A stretch of DNA of 64,000 nt from Bradyrhizobium sp. Y36 (GTDB lineage: Bacteria; Pseudomonadota; Alphaproteobacteria; Rhizobiales; Xanthobacteraceae): positions 1 to 64,000 of the forward strand of contig NZ_NWTI01000006.1 in assembly GCF_002531575.1 (NCBI RefSeq), in the 5' to 3' direction. A model generated the notes under the pieces. The model saw nothing but the letters and a program-made list of their open reading frames with translations. It had not been told where the DNA came from and ran no database searches. Both the position numbers and the translations under genes were made by a program. This document shows positions 35,905-46,017 of the stretch, piece after piece; position 1 is the first letter of the stretch, and every line of letters begins with the position of its first letter.

Positions 35905-36101
35905 CGCCCACGCCCACTATCGCCCGTTAAATCGAGCTTTCTCCAGTCAATAGATGGAGTGGTCTAGCACGCGCGGAGGATGAGTTCAGTCTCCTAGTGC
36001 ACACGCCGGCCGATTGGCCGAATTTTATTTTCTGGTTCCATTCTCAAACGTAAAGGGAACCGGAGCTGAGCCGCGGTCCCCCTTGGTATTGCAGGCGAGA
36101 G

Positions 36102-37076
36102 CTACTGCTTCTCGATTCCCGCATCCGTGATCAGCTTCTCCCACAGCACGAGCTGATCCTTCAGAAACTGCTCGAACTCCTCCGGCGTCTGGGCGAACGC
36201 CTCCATGCCTCGCTCGGCAAGTTGTGCCTTGACCTCCGGCCGCTCGACGATCTTGCGGATCTCCGCGTTCAGCTTCGTCACAGTCTCCTTCGGCATTCCC
36301 GCCGGGCCGAAATAGCCCTGCCAGGAGCTGATATCGAATCCCTTGACGGTCTCGTCCATGGTCGGCAACTCCGGCAGCAGCGCCGACTTCTGCTTGGTGG
36401 TGACGGCCAGCATCTTCAGCGCCTTGCCCTTGACGTGCGGCAGGCCGGTGAGGACGTCGACGAACATCATGGAGACGCGGCCGGCAATGACGTCGGTCAG
36501 TGCCGGCGGCGAGCTCTTGTAGGGCACGTGCAGCAGATCGATGCCGGCAAGCCGCGCGAAGGTGGCGCCGGAGACGATCGCGGACGACGAGCCCGAGGCA
36601 TAGGAGTATTTGCCCGGCTCCTTCTTGGCGAGGGCGATCAGCTCTGCGACCGAATTGGCCGGGATCTCAGGATTGATCACCAGCATGAACGGCAGGTCGC
36701 CGGTACGCGCGATCGGCGTGAAATCCTTGACCGGGTCGTAGGTCAGGCTCTTGAGCAGATAGGGATTGGCCGAATGCGTGGTGTTGGTGGTGACCAGCAG
36801 CGTGTAGCCGTCGGGCGCGGAGCGGGCGACGAAGCTCGCGGCGATCGAGCCGTTGGCGCCGGCCTTGTTCTCGATCACCATGCTGGTGCCGAGTGCGGTG
36901 CCGAGCTCCTTGGAGATGATGCGTGTCGTCGTGTCCGTGCCGCTGCCGGCCGCGAACGGCAGCACCAGCGTGACGTTGCGGCTCGGATAATTGTCGGCCT
37001 GGGCGGCGGACGCCGCGGCAAGGCTCAGTGCGGCCGCAGCCACGGCACGCAGGTTTCGAAGCAGCCCTGAAATCAT
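36102..37076 (-). CDS. Tripartite tricarboxylate transporter receptor (TctC/BUG) protein
   Basis: A 324-aa periplasmic binding protein of the Bug family. The signal peptide (about residues 1-27, ending AAQA) is followed by YPSRNVTLVLPFAAGSGTDTT and GANGSIAASFVARSAPDGYTLL, which are typical family motifs for a carboxylate-binding loop. The membrane partners TctA and TctB are not beside it, as is usual for orphan Bug proteins. The ligand is unknown. Confidence 0.92.
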   Translation of the reverse strand: MISGLLRNLRAVAAAALSLAAASAAQADNYPSRNVTLVLPFAAGSGTDTTTRIISKELGTALGTSMVIENKAGANGSIAASFVARSAPDGYTLLVTTNTTHSANPYLLKSLTYDPVKDFTPIARTGDLPFMLVINPEIPANSVAELIALAKKEPGKYSYASGSSSAIVSGATFARLAGIDLLHVPYKSSPPALTDVIAGRVSMMFVDVLTGLPHVKGKALKMLAVTTKQKSALLPELPTMDETVKGFDISSWQGYFGPAGMPKETVTKLNAEIRKIVERPEVKAQLAERGMEAFAQTPEEFEQFLKDQLVLWEKLITDAGIEKQ

Positions 37077-37147
37077 CTTGAGACGTTCCCTCTTTTTGGT
37101 TGGCGGGGAACCTAGCGTCTCCTCAATGAAATCGGAAGCCGGGAGTT

Positions 37148-37190
37148 TCGTGCCCCGGATGCAGCGCAGCGCTTCTTGTCCGGGACACGA
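37148..37190 (-). terminator. Hairpin/repeat after the first EamA gene
   Basis: TCGTGCCCCGGA (37148-37159) pairs with TCCGGGACACGA (37179-37190) with one mismatch across a 19-base loop. It sits just downstream of the minus-strand EamA gene and upstream of the TctC gene start. Similar palindromes are common in Bradyrhizobium. Confidence 0.5.
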
Positions 37191-37214
37191 GAGCGCAACG
37201 TCCGCGCCGCGGAA

Positions 37215-38150
37215 TTACTTCGCCGCAGACCCCTGGCGAGAGGCGAACACGACGCCGGCCAGCACCAGGGCGTAGCCGATCAGGTGAAACGGCTGCAGCT
37301 TCTCGCCGAGCAGCAGGATCGCCATCGCCGAGCCGAACACCGGCACCAGATGGAAGAACGGCGCGGCCCGGTTCGGTCCGATCAGCGCCACGCCGCGGTT
37401 GAAGAACAAATAGGCCAGCGTCGAGGGGAAGATCAGGATGTAGCCCAGCGTCGCCAGCGTGATCGCGTCGAATTGCAGGACGCGGCCGCTTGCCGCCTCC
37501 CAGATCGCCGCGGGGATCAGCATCGTCGCGCCGCAGCAAGTGGTGAAGGACAGGAAGGACAGCTGATGGATCTTGGGTCGGCGCGGGATGAAGGCGGAGT
37601 AGATCCCGAACGCCACCAGCGAGGAGGCGAACATGATGTCGCCCCTGTTGAAGCTGATGCTCGCAAGCGCCGCGAGATCGCCGCGCAGGATGATGATCAG
37701 CACGCCAAGAAGCGAGATCGCGATGCCGGCGAACTGCGCCCCCGTCAGCCGCACGCCGAACAGCACCAGCGACCACAGCGCCACGAACAGTGGACCTGCC
37801 GACTGGATCAGCAACGCGTTCAGCGCCTCCGTGTATTGCATCGCCCAATACGAGATCGCGTTGTTGAAGGCGAAGCCCACCAGCGACAGGAACAGCATCA
37901 AGGGCAGGCTGCTCCGCAAGGCGGGCCAGTCGCGCTTCAGATGCGGCCAGGCGAACGGCAGCAGGATCAGGAATACGCCGAACCAGCGGATCGTGGTCAC
38001 CGTCAGCGGCGGCACATGGGCGCCGACATGGCGCGCGAGCACGATGTTGCCGGCCCAGAACAGCGAGCTCAGGCTGAGCAGAAGATAGGGCTGGTTGTTG
38101 AGCCAACTGGCCGGATTGGAGGCCGGTGGCGCGGGCGAAGCAATCGTCAT
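37215..38150 (-). CDS. EamA/DMT-family transporter (copy 1)
   Basis: A 311-aa inner-membrane protein with ten hydrophobic segments made of two EamA repeats (first span LLLSLSSLFWAGNIVLA; second repeat GDIMFASSLVAFGIYSAF). Drug/metabolite exporters of this type usually export amino acids or related compounds. The ATG at 38150 was chosen because it is followed directly by the conserved NQPYLLLS stretch. About half of its residues match the second EamA copy at 38781-39713 by eye. The substrate is unknown. Confidence 0.9.
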   Translation of the reverse strand: MTIASPAPPASNPASWLNNQPYLLLSLSSLFWAGNIVLARHVGAHVPPLTVTTIRWFGVFLILLPFAWPHLKRDWPALRSSLPLMLFLSLVGFAFNNAISYWAMQYTEALNALLIQSAGPLFVALWSLVLFGVRLTGAQFAGIAISLLGVLIIILRGDLAALASISFNRGDIMFASSLVAFGIYSAFIPRRPKIHQLSFLSFTTCCGATMLIPAAIWEAASGRVLQFDAITLATLGYILIFPSTLAYLFFNRGVALIGPNRAAPFFHLVPVFGSAMAILLLGEKLQPFHLIGYALVLAGVVFASRQGSAAK

Positions 38151-38243
38151 TGGCGTCGGATCGGAGCTTGCGCCGGATCGGCGTCGTGGCACAAGTCACG
38201 CGGTCGCAATGCTACAATGCAGGCAAGCCCCGAGGAGGTGCCT

Positions 38244-38660
38244 TTGGCGGTTAATATGTTGAACGTCGCGGGCCTGGAGCGGCTCGATCCGCAGTCGCCG
38301 GTGGTGATGCTGAACCTGATGCGTTTCCACGCGCGCTCGCGCGACGGCGACGGATCCGGCTGGGATGCCTATTTGCGCTACAGCGCCGTCACCGTGCCGA
38401 TGATCAAGGCGCGCGGCGGCACCTTGCTGTGGACCGGCGATGCCAAGGCCATCGCACTCGGACCGCACGCCGGCAATGACTGGGACTTTGTCGCGCTGGT
38501 CCATTATCCGACGGTCGCGGCTTTCCTGGACATGATGACGTCGGAAGCCTACGAGCGCGAGGCCGACCCACACCGGCTCAACGGCTGCGCCGAGCATGTG
38601 ATCATCGCGACCAGCGAGGCCTACAGCAAGTTCAGGGCGAGTTCACACCAAGGTTCCTAG
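38244..38660 (+). CDS. DUF1330 family protein
   Basis: A small alpha/beta-barrel-like protein of about 138 aa. Core motifs are PVVMLNLMRFHARSRDG, the YLRYSAVTVPMIKARGGTLLW segment and a late AEHVIIATSEA, which read like the DUF1330/EthD-type dimeric ferredoxin-like fold. A TTG at 38244 sits 5 bases after GAGGAGG (38232-38238) and is taken as the start; ATG at 38217 and 38256 are alternatives. It lies between two related EamA genes that face the other way. The function is unknown. Confidence 0.75.
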   Translation: MAVNMLNVAGLERLDPQSPVVMLNLMRFHARSRDGDGSGWDAYLRYSAVTVPMIKARGGTLLWTGDAKAIALGPHAGNDWDFVALVHYPTVAAFLDMMTSEAYEREADPHRLNGCAEHVIIATSEAYSKFRASSHQGS

Positions 38661-38772
38661 GGTGGGCAAAGGCGCGCTTGCGCCGCGCCCACCATCTGTC
38701 TCCGTAAGCAAGATTGGCGGGCACGCTTCCGCCTTCGCGCTACGGCGGACAAGTCGCTTTGCCTACCCCGCG
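38661..38772. repeat. Dispersed palindromic repeat after the DUF1330 gene
   Basis: Begins with GGTGGGCAAAG and ends with CTTTGCCTACCC, which are nearly inverse copies. Internal runs of 15 bases (38743-38757) and 14 bases (38725-38738) are exact reverse complements of the repeat in the ABC operon at 28745-28781. It occupies the convergent gap between the DUF1330 gene and the second EamA gene. Confidence 0.75.
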
Positions 38773-38780
38773 CGAGCGAT

Positions 38781-39713
38781 CTACGTCGCCTGCTTCCGAG
38801 AGGCCACGAACACGCCCGACAGCACCAGCGCAAATCCGATGAAATGGAATGCCTGCGGGTGCTCGCCGAGAAACACCATCGCCATGATCGAGCCGAACAC
38901 CGGCACGACGTGGAAGAACGGCGCGGCGCGGTTGGCGCCGATCAGGCGGACGCCGCGATTGAAGCAGAGATAGGCCAGGGTCGAGGGGAACACCGCGACG
39001 TAGAACAGCGTCAGCAGGTTCGGCCCGTCGAGCTTCATCACGGGGCGCGCGGACAATTCCCAGATCTCCAGCGGAATGAGGCAGGCGGCGCCGACCCCGA
39101 AGGTGAAGGCGAGGAACGACAGGCCGTGCATCGGCGGCCGCTTCAAGGTCAGCACCGAATAGAGCGCGAAGATGATCAGCGCGACGATGAAGATGAGGTC
39201 GCCCTTGTTGAACTCGATGTTCGACAGCGTGGTGAAATCGCCGTGCAGCAGGATCGTAAGCACGCCGCACATCGACAGCAGCACGCCGAACGCCTGCGCC
39301 GCGGTGAGGCGGATGCCGAGGATGGCCAGCGACCACAGCGCGACGACCAGGGGCGCGGCCGACTGCAGCAGCAGCGTGTTGAGGGCCTGGGTATGCTCCA
39401 GCGCCCAATATTGCAGCGTGTTGAAGGCGCCGATGCCGGTGACCGAGAGCGTGACCATCAGGCCGAGCTTGCCGCGGATTGCGGGCCAGTCCTGGGCGAG
39501 ATGTTTCCAGGCGAACGGCAGCACCAGCAGGAAGGCGAAGAACCAGCGCAGGAACGACAGCGTGACCGGCGGGATATGGCCGGCGGCCAGCCGCCCGACG
39601 ATGGCGTTGCCGGCCCAGCACAACGCGGTGATGCTGAGCAGCAGATAGGGCTGGTTGGCGATCCAGTGATGGCCCGATGATTCGGAGCCCGTGCTCTGGC
39701 CGGTGGCGGACAT
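38781..39713 (-). CDS. EamA/DMT-family transporter (copy 2)
   Basis: A 310-aa ten-span transporter similar along its whole length to copy 1. Shared blocks include NQPYLLLS near the start, RGVxLIGxNRAAPFF in the second repeat and VPVFGS after it. The start is the ATG at 39713. The two copies flank the DUF1330 gene and look like an old duplication that has diverged. The 368 bp upstream to purA hold no recognisable gene or RNA. Confidence 0.9.
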   Translation of the reverse strand: MSATGQSTGSESSGHHWIANQPYLLLSITALCWAGNAIVGRLAAGHIPPVTLSFLRWFFAFLLVLPFAWKHLAQDWPAIRGKLGLMVTLSVTGIGAFNTLQYWALEHTQALNTLLLQSAAPLVVALWSLAILGIRLTAAQAFGVLLSMCGVLTILLHGDFTTLSNIEFNKGDLIFIVALIIFALYSVLTLKRPPMHGLSFLAFTFGVGAACLIPLEIWELSARPVMKLDGPNLLTLFYVAVFPSTLAYLCFNRGVRLIGANRAAPFFHVVPVFGSIMAMVFLGEHPQAFHFIGFALVLSGVFVASRKQAT

Positions 39714-40081
39714 TGTGATTGTTTGGGCCCCGCGTCATGCGCGCCAGGCCCCGGCCCGCCGAGGTCGGGCCGGCTGATCGCCCGGCGCTGTCCAAAGACA
39801 CGGAAATCGGGGCTGCATCAACGGGGGGCGGACGCATCGCGACCATGCAGCGGCCGAAATCGATCTCACGCTTTGGTCGAAGCTTGTCGAGCCGCTCTGG
39901 AAGGTTTCTGGATTTTCCGGGGATATCAAAGGCTTAAAGTCTGTCCAGAGCCGCGAAAAAGCCCCGTTCTTGCTTGCCTAGAGCGGCTGCTTCCTTTATC
40001 CGGTTGGCTGCCTTGCGCGCGAACGGCTCCCGGCCGTCAGCTGGGCTGGCGCATCTAAAATCTTCGAAGGATTACCCGCGA

Positions 40082-41374
<1,293 letters not shown>

Positions 41375-41411
41375 CGATCTCTTACCAGGACGCGCGTATA
41401 GTTGAGTTGAA

Positions 41412-43028
41412 ATGGCTGATTACTATCCGCTGATCGCCCGCGCTATTGCCGCCCTGGACCCCAACGCTCCCGGCGAAAGCCGTCGCGCGCTCTATGAGCG
41501 GGCGCGCACGGCGCTGATCGCTCAGCTGCGCAGCGTGCAGCCGCCGCTCTCCGAATCCGAGATCACCCGCGAAAGGTTGTCGCTGGAGGAGGCCGTCCGC
41601 AAGGTCGAATCCGAGGCGGCCCAGCGCGCCCGCGAGGCCTCGCGCCCCGGTGGCGGCGGACGCAGCGGCGGCGATGCGTTTCGCCGCGCCAGTGCCCGGG
41701 CCGCCGAGGGCAACGCGGCTGCAGCCGCACCGGCCCCGCCGCGCACACGTCCGGCTCCACCACCGCCGCGGGCCGACCGTCCATCCTTCAATGTCGACGA
41801 CCAGGGCGATGCCCAGCGCCCGCCGCGCGCTCCCCGTTTCGACGCGCCGCGCCAGCCCGGTCCGCCCGCACCCCCGGCGATGCCGGAGCCACCGGCGCCT
41901 CCACCGGCCGGGCGCGATCGTGCGGGTGGCCGCCGTCCGCCGGACGTCGGACCGCCGCCGGCGCTGCCTCCCGCTCCGGGCGTGCGCGGCTTCCGCGACA
42001 TCACGGCCGACGCCAACGATCTCGGCGGCGCCGCCGCGCAGGCGAGCCGCGCCGCACGCCGGACCTATGCCAACGTGCCATCGCCCTCGCCGGAATTCGA
42101 ACGGCTCGAGCCGAGCCTGGAAAACCGCGTCGGCGAAGGCGAGGCGCCTTATTCCTATGACGAGTCGATCGAGGAGGCCGAGCGCTATGCACCGCGGCCG
42201 GCCTCGGCGCGCCCGCACATCCCGGTGCTCGACCGCGACGCCAAGAAGCCCAAGCGCCGCGGCTCCGCGTTCCCGTTCAAGAGCGCGATCGCCGTCGGCA
42301 TCGTGCTGATCCTGGTCGGTGCCGGCATCCTCTGGGGCAAGCCCCTGGTGCAGATCGCGACCAACCTGTTCAAGTCCTCGCCGACCCAGGTGGTGGAGGC
42401 GCCGAAGGATGCCTCGCAGCCGCAGAGCAAGCCGAAGATCCCCGATCGCGTCGGCCAGCCCTCGGCCAGCGACCAGCCGGTCGCGCCGGTGGCGCAGAAG
42501 GTCGTGCTCTATGACGAGGATCCGTCCGATCCGAAGGGCAAGCAATATGTCGGCTCGGTGGTGTGGCGGCTGGAGCCGATCAAGGCCTCGGGCACCCAGA
42601 AGGCCGACGTTGCCGTGCGCGCCGACATCGAGATCCCCGATCGCAAGTTCAAGATGACGATGTCGTTCCGCCGCAATACCGACTCCTCGCTGCCGGCGAG
42701 CCACACCGCGGAATTGACCTTCATCCTGCCGCCGGATTTTCCGGGCGGCAGCGTTTCCAACGTACCGGGCATCCTGATGAAGTCGAACGAGCAGGCGCGC
42801 GGCACGCCGCTCGCAGGGCTCGCGGTCAAGGTCACCGACGGCTTCTTCCTGGTCGGCCTGTCCAATGTCGATGCCGACCGCAGCCGCAACGTCCAGCTCC
42901 TGAAGGAGCGCTCCTGGTTCGACGTGCCGCTGGTCTACGCCAACCAGCGCCGCGCCATCATCGCCATCGAGAAGGGCGCCCCCGGCGAGCGCGCCTTCAA
43001 CGACGCCTTCGCGCAGTGGGGCGATTAG
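41412..43028 (+). CDS. Proline-rich single-span membrane protein of unknown function
   Basis: A 538-aa protein in three parts. A short helical N domain (about 1-75, YYPLIARAIAALDPNAPGES then the Leu/Glu/Arg-rich helix) comes first. A disordered stretch very rich in Pro, Ala and Arg (about 76-190) and an acidic patch near 225-260 follow, then one membrane helix (about 288-309). The C-terminal region (about 360-538) is predicted periplasmic and beta-rich. It follows purA by 37 bp. I do not recognise the family; its layout recalls scaffold or envelope-spanning proteins. Confidence 0.8.
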   Translation: MADYYPLIARAIAALDPNAPGESRRALYERARTALIAQLRSVQPPLSESEITRERLSLEEAVRKVESEAAQRAREASRPGGGGRSGGDAFRRASARAAEGNAAAAAPAPPRTRPAPPPPRADRPSFNVDDQGDAQRPPRAPRFDAPRQPGPPAPPAMPEPPAPPPAGRDRAGGRRPPDVGPPPALPPAPGVRGFRDITADANDLGGAAAQASRAARRTYANVPSPSPEFERLEPSLENRVGEGEAPYSYDESIEEAERYAPRPASARPHIPVLDRDAKKPKRRGSAFPFKSAIAVGIVLILVGAGILWGKPLVQIATNLFKSSPTQVVEAPKDASQPQSKPKIPDRVGQPSASDQPVAPVAQKVVLYDEDPSDPKGKQYVGSVVWRLEPIKASGTQKADVAVRADIEIPDRKFKMTMSFRRNTDSSLPASHTAELTFILPPDFPGGSVSNVPGILMKSNEQARGTPLAGLAVKVTDGFFLVGLSNVDADRSRNVQLLKERSWFDVPLVYANQRRAIIAIEKGAPGERAFNDAFAQWGD

Positions 43029-43048
43029 GGCGAGCCGATCCGTTCTCC

Positions 43049-43149
43049 GTCATTCCGGGGCGCGCGTAGCGCGAGCCCGGAATCCATTTCACCGCGTCAC
43101 ATGCTGCCCAATGGATTCCGGGTTCGTGCTTCGCACGCCCCGGAGTGAC
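43049..43149. repeat. Dispersed palindromic repeat between two convergent genes
   Basis: The outer arms GTCATTCCGGGGC (43049-43061) and GCCCCGGAGTGAC (43137-43149) pair with one mismatch. The inner arms CCCGGAATCCATT (43076-43088) and AATGGATTCCGGG (43110-43122) pair exactly over 13 bp. The form is typical of elements seen many times in Bradyrhizobium genomes (recollection). It separates the proline-rich protein gene from the convergent cysteine-rich gene. Confidence 0.8.
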
Positions 43150-43159
43150 GCCGAGTAGC

Positions 43160-43432
43160 TTACTGCGCCGCCGCTTCCCGCTTGTGCGATGCCGATGTCG
43201 CGGCCTCGCGGTCCATCACGGCGCGGCAGCCGGGGCTGACCTGCGCCTTGTTCCGGACCATGCAGGCCCTGACCCGGGGGATGTCGGGGATCTCACTGGA
43301 GCACAGCCGCATCGCATCGCCCGTGCACATCTGCTGCGCTTCGGATGAGAAGGCGAGGCCGGGTGAGGTCTGGAGTGCGATGGCGGTGGTTGCGACGGCG
43401 AGCAGCGAAGCGATGGTCTGAGTGCGTGTCAT
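43160..43432 (-). CDS. Exported cysteine-rich repeat protein (copy A)
   Basis: A 90-aa exported protein. A signal peptide (about residues 1-26, LAF) is followed by a domain with four cysteines spaced C-x7-C-x12-C-x11-C (CTGDAMRLC ... RACMVRNKAQVSPGC). That spacing matches the Cys-rich repeat found in Golgi apparatus protein 1 and in many alphaproteobacterial secreted proteins, probably forming two disulfides. The ATG at 43432 starts the signal peptide. A paralogue with the same spacing lies at 43944-44186. The function is unknown. Confidence 0.82.
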   Translation of the reverse strand: MTRTQTIASLLAVATTAIALQTSPGLAFSSEAQQMCTGDAMRLCSSEIPDIPRVRACMVRNKAQVSPGCRAVMDREAATSASHKREAAAQ

Positions 43433-43691
43433 GCAGAATGGATCCCCGATGTCCATGGGCTTGAGCCACTTGGTTTTGGGGCGCCGCACGCGACTTGATC
43501 TGCCGCATGTCACAGCCTTCACGTCGGGAGCTCACTCCCGCATGTGGTCGCTCGATTTCTTGATTGTTCGAATCGAAAAGTGCTGCGCCGCCCGAGCGAA
43601 GTATGCGCCATTGTCGCGCAGCCGCAATGGTCGGCATGAAGGAAATTGCAGTTGTTGCGTGGACGTCACGCACAACGCCTGCGTGACGTGA

Positions 43692-43910
43692 TCAGATCAG
43701 CCGATCGGAGGATATGCCGTCGCTCGCGCCGAGCGCGGCGGCGTGTTCCTCGACGGCGGTGACGCCCTTGGCCGTGAGTTCGAACAGGTCGCCGTCTTTC
43801 ATCACGTAGCCGTCGGCGATCAGTTGTCCCATCTTGCCCTGGCTGTCGTCGGCGAAGGCAACGGATTGGCTGATGTCCCTGAGGATCGAGAGTTGTTCGT
43901 CGTGCAACAT
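43692..43910 (-). CDS. Small hypothetical protein, possible winged-helix fold
   Basis: A 72-aa cytoplasmic protein. LSILRDISQSVAFADDSQGKMGQLIADGYVM looks like helices of a small winged-helix DNA-binding domain, followed by a wing-like YVMKDGDLFELTAKG and a basic-acidic C terminus. GAGGGACG precedes the ATG. It sits between two cysteine-rich protein genes on the same strand. No family recognised. Confidence 0.6.
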   Translation of the reverse strand: MLHDEQLSILRDISQSVAFADDSQGKMGQLIADGYVMKDGDLFELTAKGVTAVEEHAAALGASDGISSDRLI

Positions 43911-43943
43911 GGCGTCCCTCTCCGTTCGCCGGGGTTGAGGCCC

Positions 43944-44186
43944 TCACATGCCGTGGCTCTGAAAGACCTTGCTGCAAGCGCGCGACAGCTTGGCCCGGTT
44001 GGCTTGCAGGCACCCCTGCACCGCGCCGTCATTGCCGAGGTCCTTGCGGCAGAAGCGCGATGCGTCCCGCGAGCAGGCCTTCTGTTCCTGTGGCGTGCCC
44101 ATATGGCCTTGCGCAAAAACGGGCGCGCTCGACAGGCCGCTCAGGGCCGCCAGCGTCATCGTCGCCAGAAGAAATTTGCGGGTCAT
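43944..44186 (-). CDS. Exported cysteine-rich repeat protein (copy B)
   Basis: An 80-aa exported protein. A signal peptide (about residues 1-25, ending VFAQ) precedes four cysteines spaced C-x7-C-x12-C-x11-C, identical to copy A (CSRDASRFC and GCLQANRAKLSRAC blocks). It is a paralogue of copy A in sequence and layout. The ATG at 44186 was chosen over an earlier start at 44198 because the signal begins there. Function unknown. Confidence 0.82.
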   Translation of the reverse strand: MTRKFLLATMTLAALSGLSSAPVFAQGHMGTPQEQKACSRDASRFCRKDLGNDGAVQGCLQANRAKLSRACSKVFQSHGM

Positions 44187-44326
44187 TGACGGCTCCAATC
44201 CGACAGGGAAATTCAGGTCCTGTCTGAACTCGTCGTCGTGGCACTTGTTCCCAACGGCAGGGTTGCCCCGCTGTTCAAGGTTCCCGCGGCGCTGCTATAA
44301 CCGCCGGAGAAGTGTGAGGGTGTTCG

Positions 44327-44752
44327 ATGAAACGCTATCTGGTGTTTGCGCTGCTCGGCCCGTTCGTCGGCGGGTTCCTGCTGCTGCTGACCACGACCTA
44401 TCAGTCCGGCTACTGGACCCAGACCAGTCTCGGCGAGGTCGGCAAGCTGTTTGCGGTGTTCTTCAAGACCCTGCAATACAGCTATCTGTTCGGCTTGCTG
44501 CCTTCGCTGATGATCGGTGCGATCGACGACATCCTGGTCCACATCAGGCGGATCGGTCCGGGCTTGCGGATGCTGCTGGTCGGCCTGTTCGCCTTCGTGC
44601 TGGCCTCGCTCACCTACGGCTCGCGCGGGCCGGATTCGGGCGCCGTGCAGATCATCCTGTACGGCCTCGTCGGGTTCGTGCCGGCGGTGATTTCGTCCTG
44701 GCTCGTGCATAAATATATCAAGGAGCCGCAAGCGGTGGCGGCGCCGACCTGA
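44327..44752 (+). CDS. Four-span small membrane protein (DUF5413-like)
   Basis: A 141-aa inner-membrane protein with about four hydrophobic segments (first MKRYLVFALLGPFVGGFLLLL, last IILYGLVGFVPAVISSWLV). It resembles proteins catalogued as DUF5413 in bradyrhizobia, from memory. It is followed 61 bp later by the DUF4112 gene on the same strand. No enzymatic motif is visible. Confidence 0.7.
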   Translation: MKRYLVFALLGPFVGGFLLLLTTTYQSGYWTQTSLGEVGKLFAVFFKTLQYSYLFGLLPSLMIGAIDDILVHIRRIGPGLRMLLVGLFAFVLASLTYGSRGPDSGAVQIILYGLVGFVPAVISSWLVHKYIKEPQAVAAPT

Positions 44753-44813
44753 GCGCGCGACCTTCGGGCGCGGCGCAGCAACTTCCGCCGCGCCGGCGCG
44801 TTTCCTTGAGGCC

Positions 44814-45362
44814 ATGACCATGTCCGACGACGATATTCTCGCTCCACGCCGGTCCCGTTCGGGGAGCGGTTCGGGCGCGACCTTTTCGAAGGCACGCGGG
44901 CCGATCATCGACCAGGACGGCCGGGAGATCCCAGAAACGCTGGAGCAGGGCTTTCGCGAGTTCCGTTTCGAGCTCGGCAAGGACAATCCGTTCGCCGCAA
45001 GCCCGTTCGGCAATCTGACGCGCGAGCAGCGCATCGCGCGGCTCGAGGCGATCGCAAAGCTGCTCGACATCGCCTTCGTCCTGCCCGGGACCAACATCCG
45101 CTACGGCATCGACGGGCTGATCGGCCTGATCCCCGTCGTCGGCGACATCATCACCACCGCGATCTCGCTGTGGCTGGTGCGCGAGGCCCGCGCGCTGGGC
45201 GCGCCCTGGTACGTCACCGCGCGCATGCTCGGCAATGTTGCGCTCGACGGCGTGGTCGGCATGGTCCCGTTCGCGGGCGATGCCTTCGACGTCATGTTCC
45301 GCGCCAATATGCGCAACGTGCGCCTGTTGCGGCGCTGGCTCGACAAGCAGCCGCGGGTCTAG
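44814..45362 (+). CDS. DUF4112 domain membrane protein
   Basis: A 182-aa protein. After a charged, disordered N terminus (about 1-65) comes the DUF4112 domain: LEAIAKLLDIAFVLPGTNIRYGIDGLIGLIPVVGDI, then MLGNVALDGVVGMVPFAGDAFDV with a buried amphipathic/membrane helix pair. Two adjacent ATG codons (44814 and 44820) could start it. The function of DUF4112 is not known. Confidence 0.88.
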   Translation: MTMSDDDILAPRRSRSGSGSGATFSKARGPIIDQDGREIPETLEQGFREFRFELGKDNPFAASPFGNLTREQRIARLEAIAKLLDIAFVLPGTNIRYGIDGLIGLIPVVGDIITTAISLWLVREARALGAPWYVTARMLGNVALDGVVGMVPFAGDAFDVMFRANMRNVRLLRRWLDKQPRV

Positions 45363-45407
45363 CGACTCTTCTCCCTGCACCCTCGTGCGTCCTGGGCACG
45401 AGAGTCG
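45363..45407 (+). terminator. Hairpin after the DUF4112 gene
   Basis: CTCGTGC (45382-45388) pairs with GCACGAG (45396-45402) around a 7-base loop. Outer CGACTCT/AGAGTCG copies (45363-45369, 45401-45407) could alternate with it. There is no strong T tract. Confidence 0.4.
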
Positions 45408-45510
45408 TCAGCTGATTTCCGCAAGCGAGGGGACAGCCCTCAAACACAAAGAGCGCGACGACCTCTCGGCCATCGCGCCCTTTGCGCACATCGAAGGTTT
45501 TGCGAGAAAC

Positions 45511-45804
45511 TTACGCCGCGTCGGCGGCGTCGGTCTCGGCCGGCGCCGGCTTGGGACGGCGGGGCAACGGGAAGGCTTCGCTCTCGTAGAGCGAGCGGAT
45601 GCCGTTCTGGTCGAAACGCGCTTCTTCGACCTGGAGATAGGCGCCGTTCAGCGAATCCGTCGGCAATTGCTCCATCGCGAACTGTACGGCTTCGGCCGCG
45701 GTGCCGAACCGGCGATAGGTGAAGCCTGCGCGCTTCTTCTTGCGGATCGCGGCGGGGAAGAGTTCGGCGGAGGTGTTGAAGTTGAACGGACGCAGTGGAC
45801 GCAT
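45511..45804 (-). CDS. Small conserved hypothetical protein
   Basis: A 97-aa cytoplasmic protein with a basic N-terminal half ([32 protein letters not shown]) and an acidic, Pro/Ala-rich tail. The ATG at 45804 begins a compact protein; a longer frame to 45927 is less plausible. Similar small proteins are common in Bradyrhizobium (recollection). No function can be stated. Confidence 0.65.
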   Translation of the reverse strand: MRPLRPFNFNTSAELFPAAIRKKKRAGFTYRRFGTAAEAVQFAMEQLPTDSLNGAYLQVEEARFDQNGIRSLYESEAFPLPRRPKPAPAETDAADAA

Positions 45805-46017
45805 GGTCAAAGACCTCGTGATCTTCTCTGGGGCTTTAAGCGCGTGGGGTTTGGGAGGGCAGGGGCCGCAATCGAGCGAGCCCGCCGCACATGCCATTTC
45901 GACCCCTAATATAGGCTTATCTGACAAAAATGCGACCCCTGCGATGGGAGATGATGAATCCGCGCATGGCAGGTCCGCGAGCGATAAAATATAAGCTATT
46001 TCAATTATTTATGTGGT

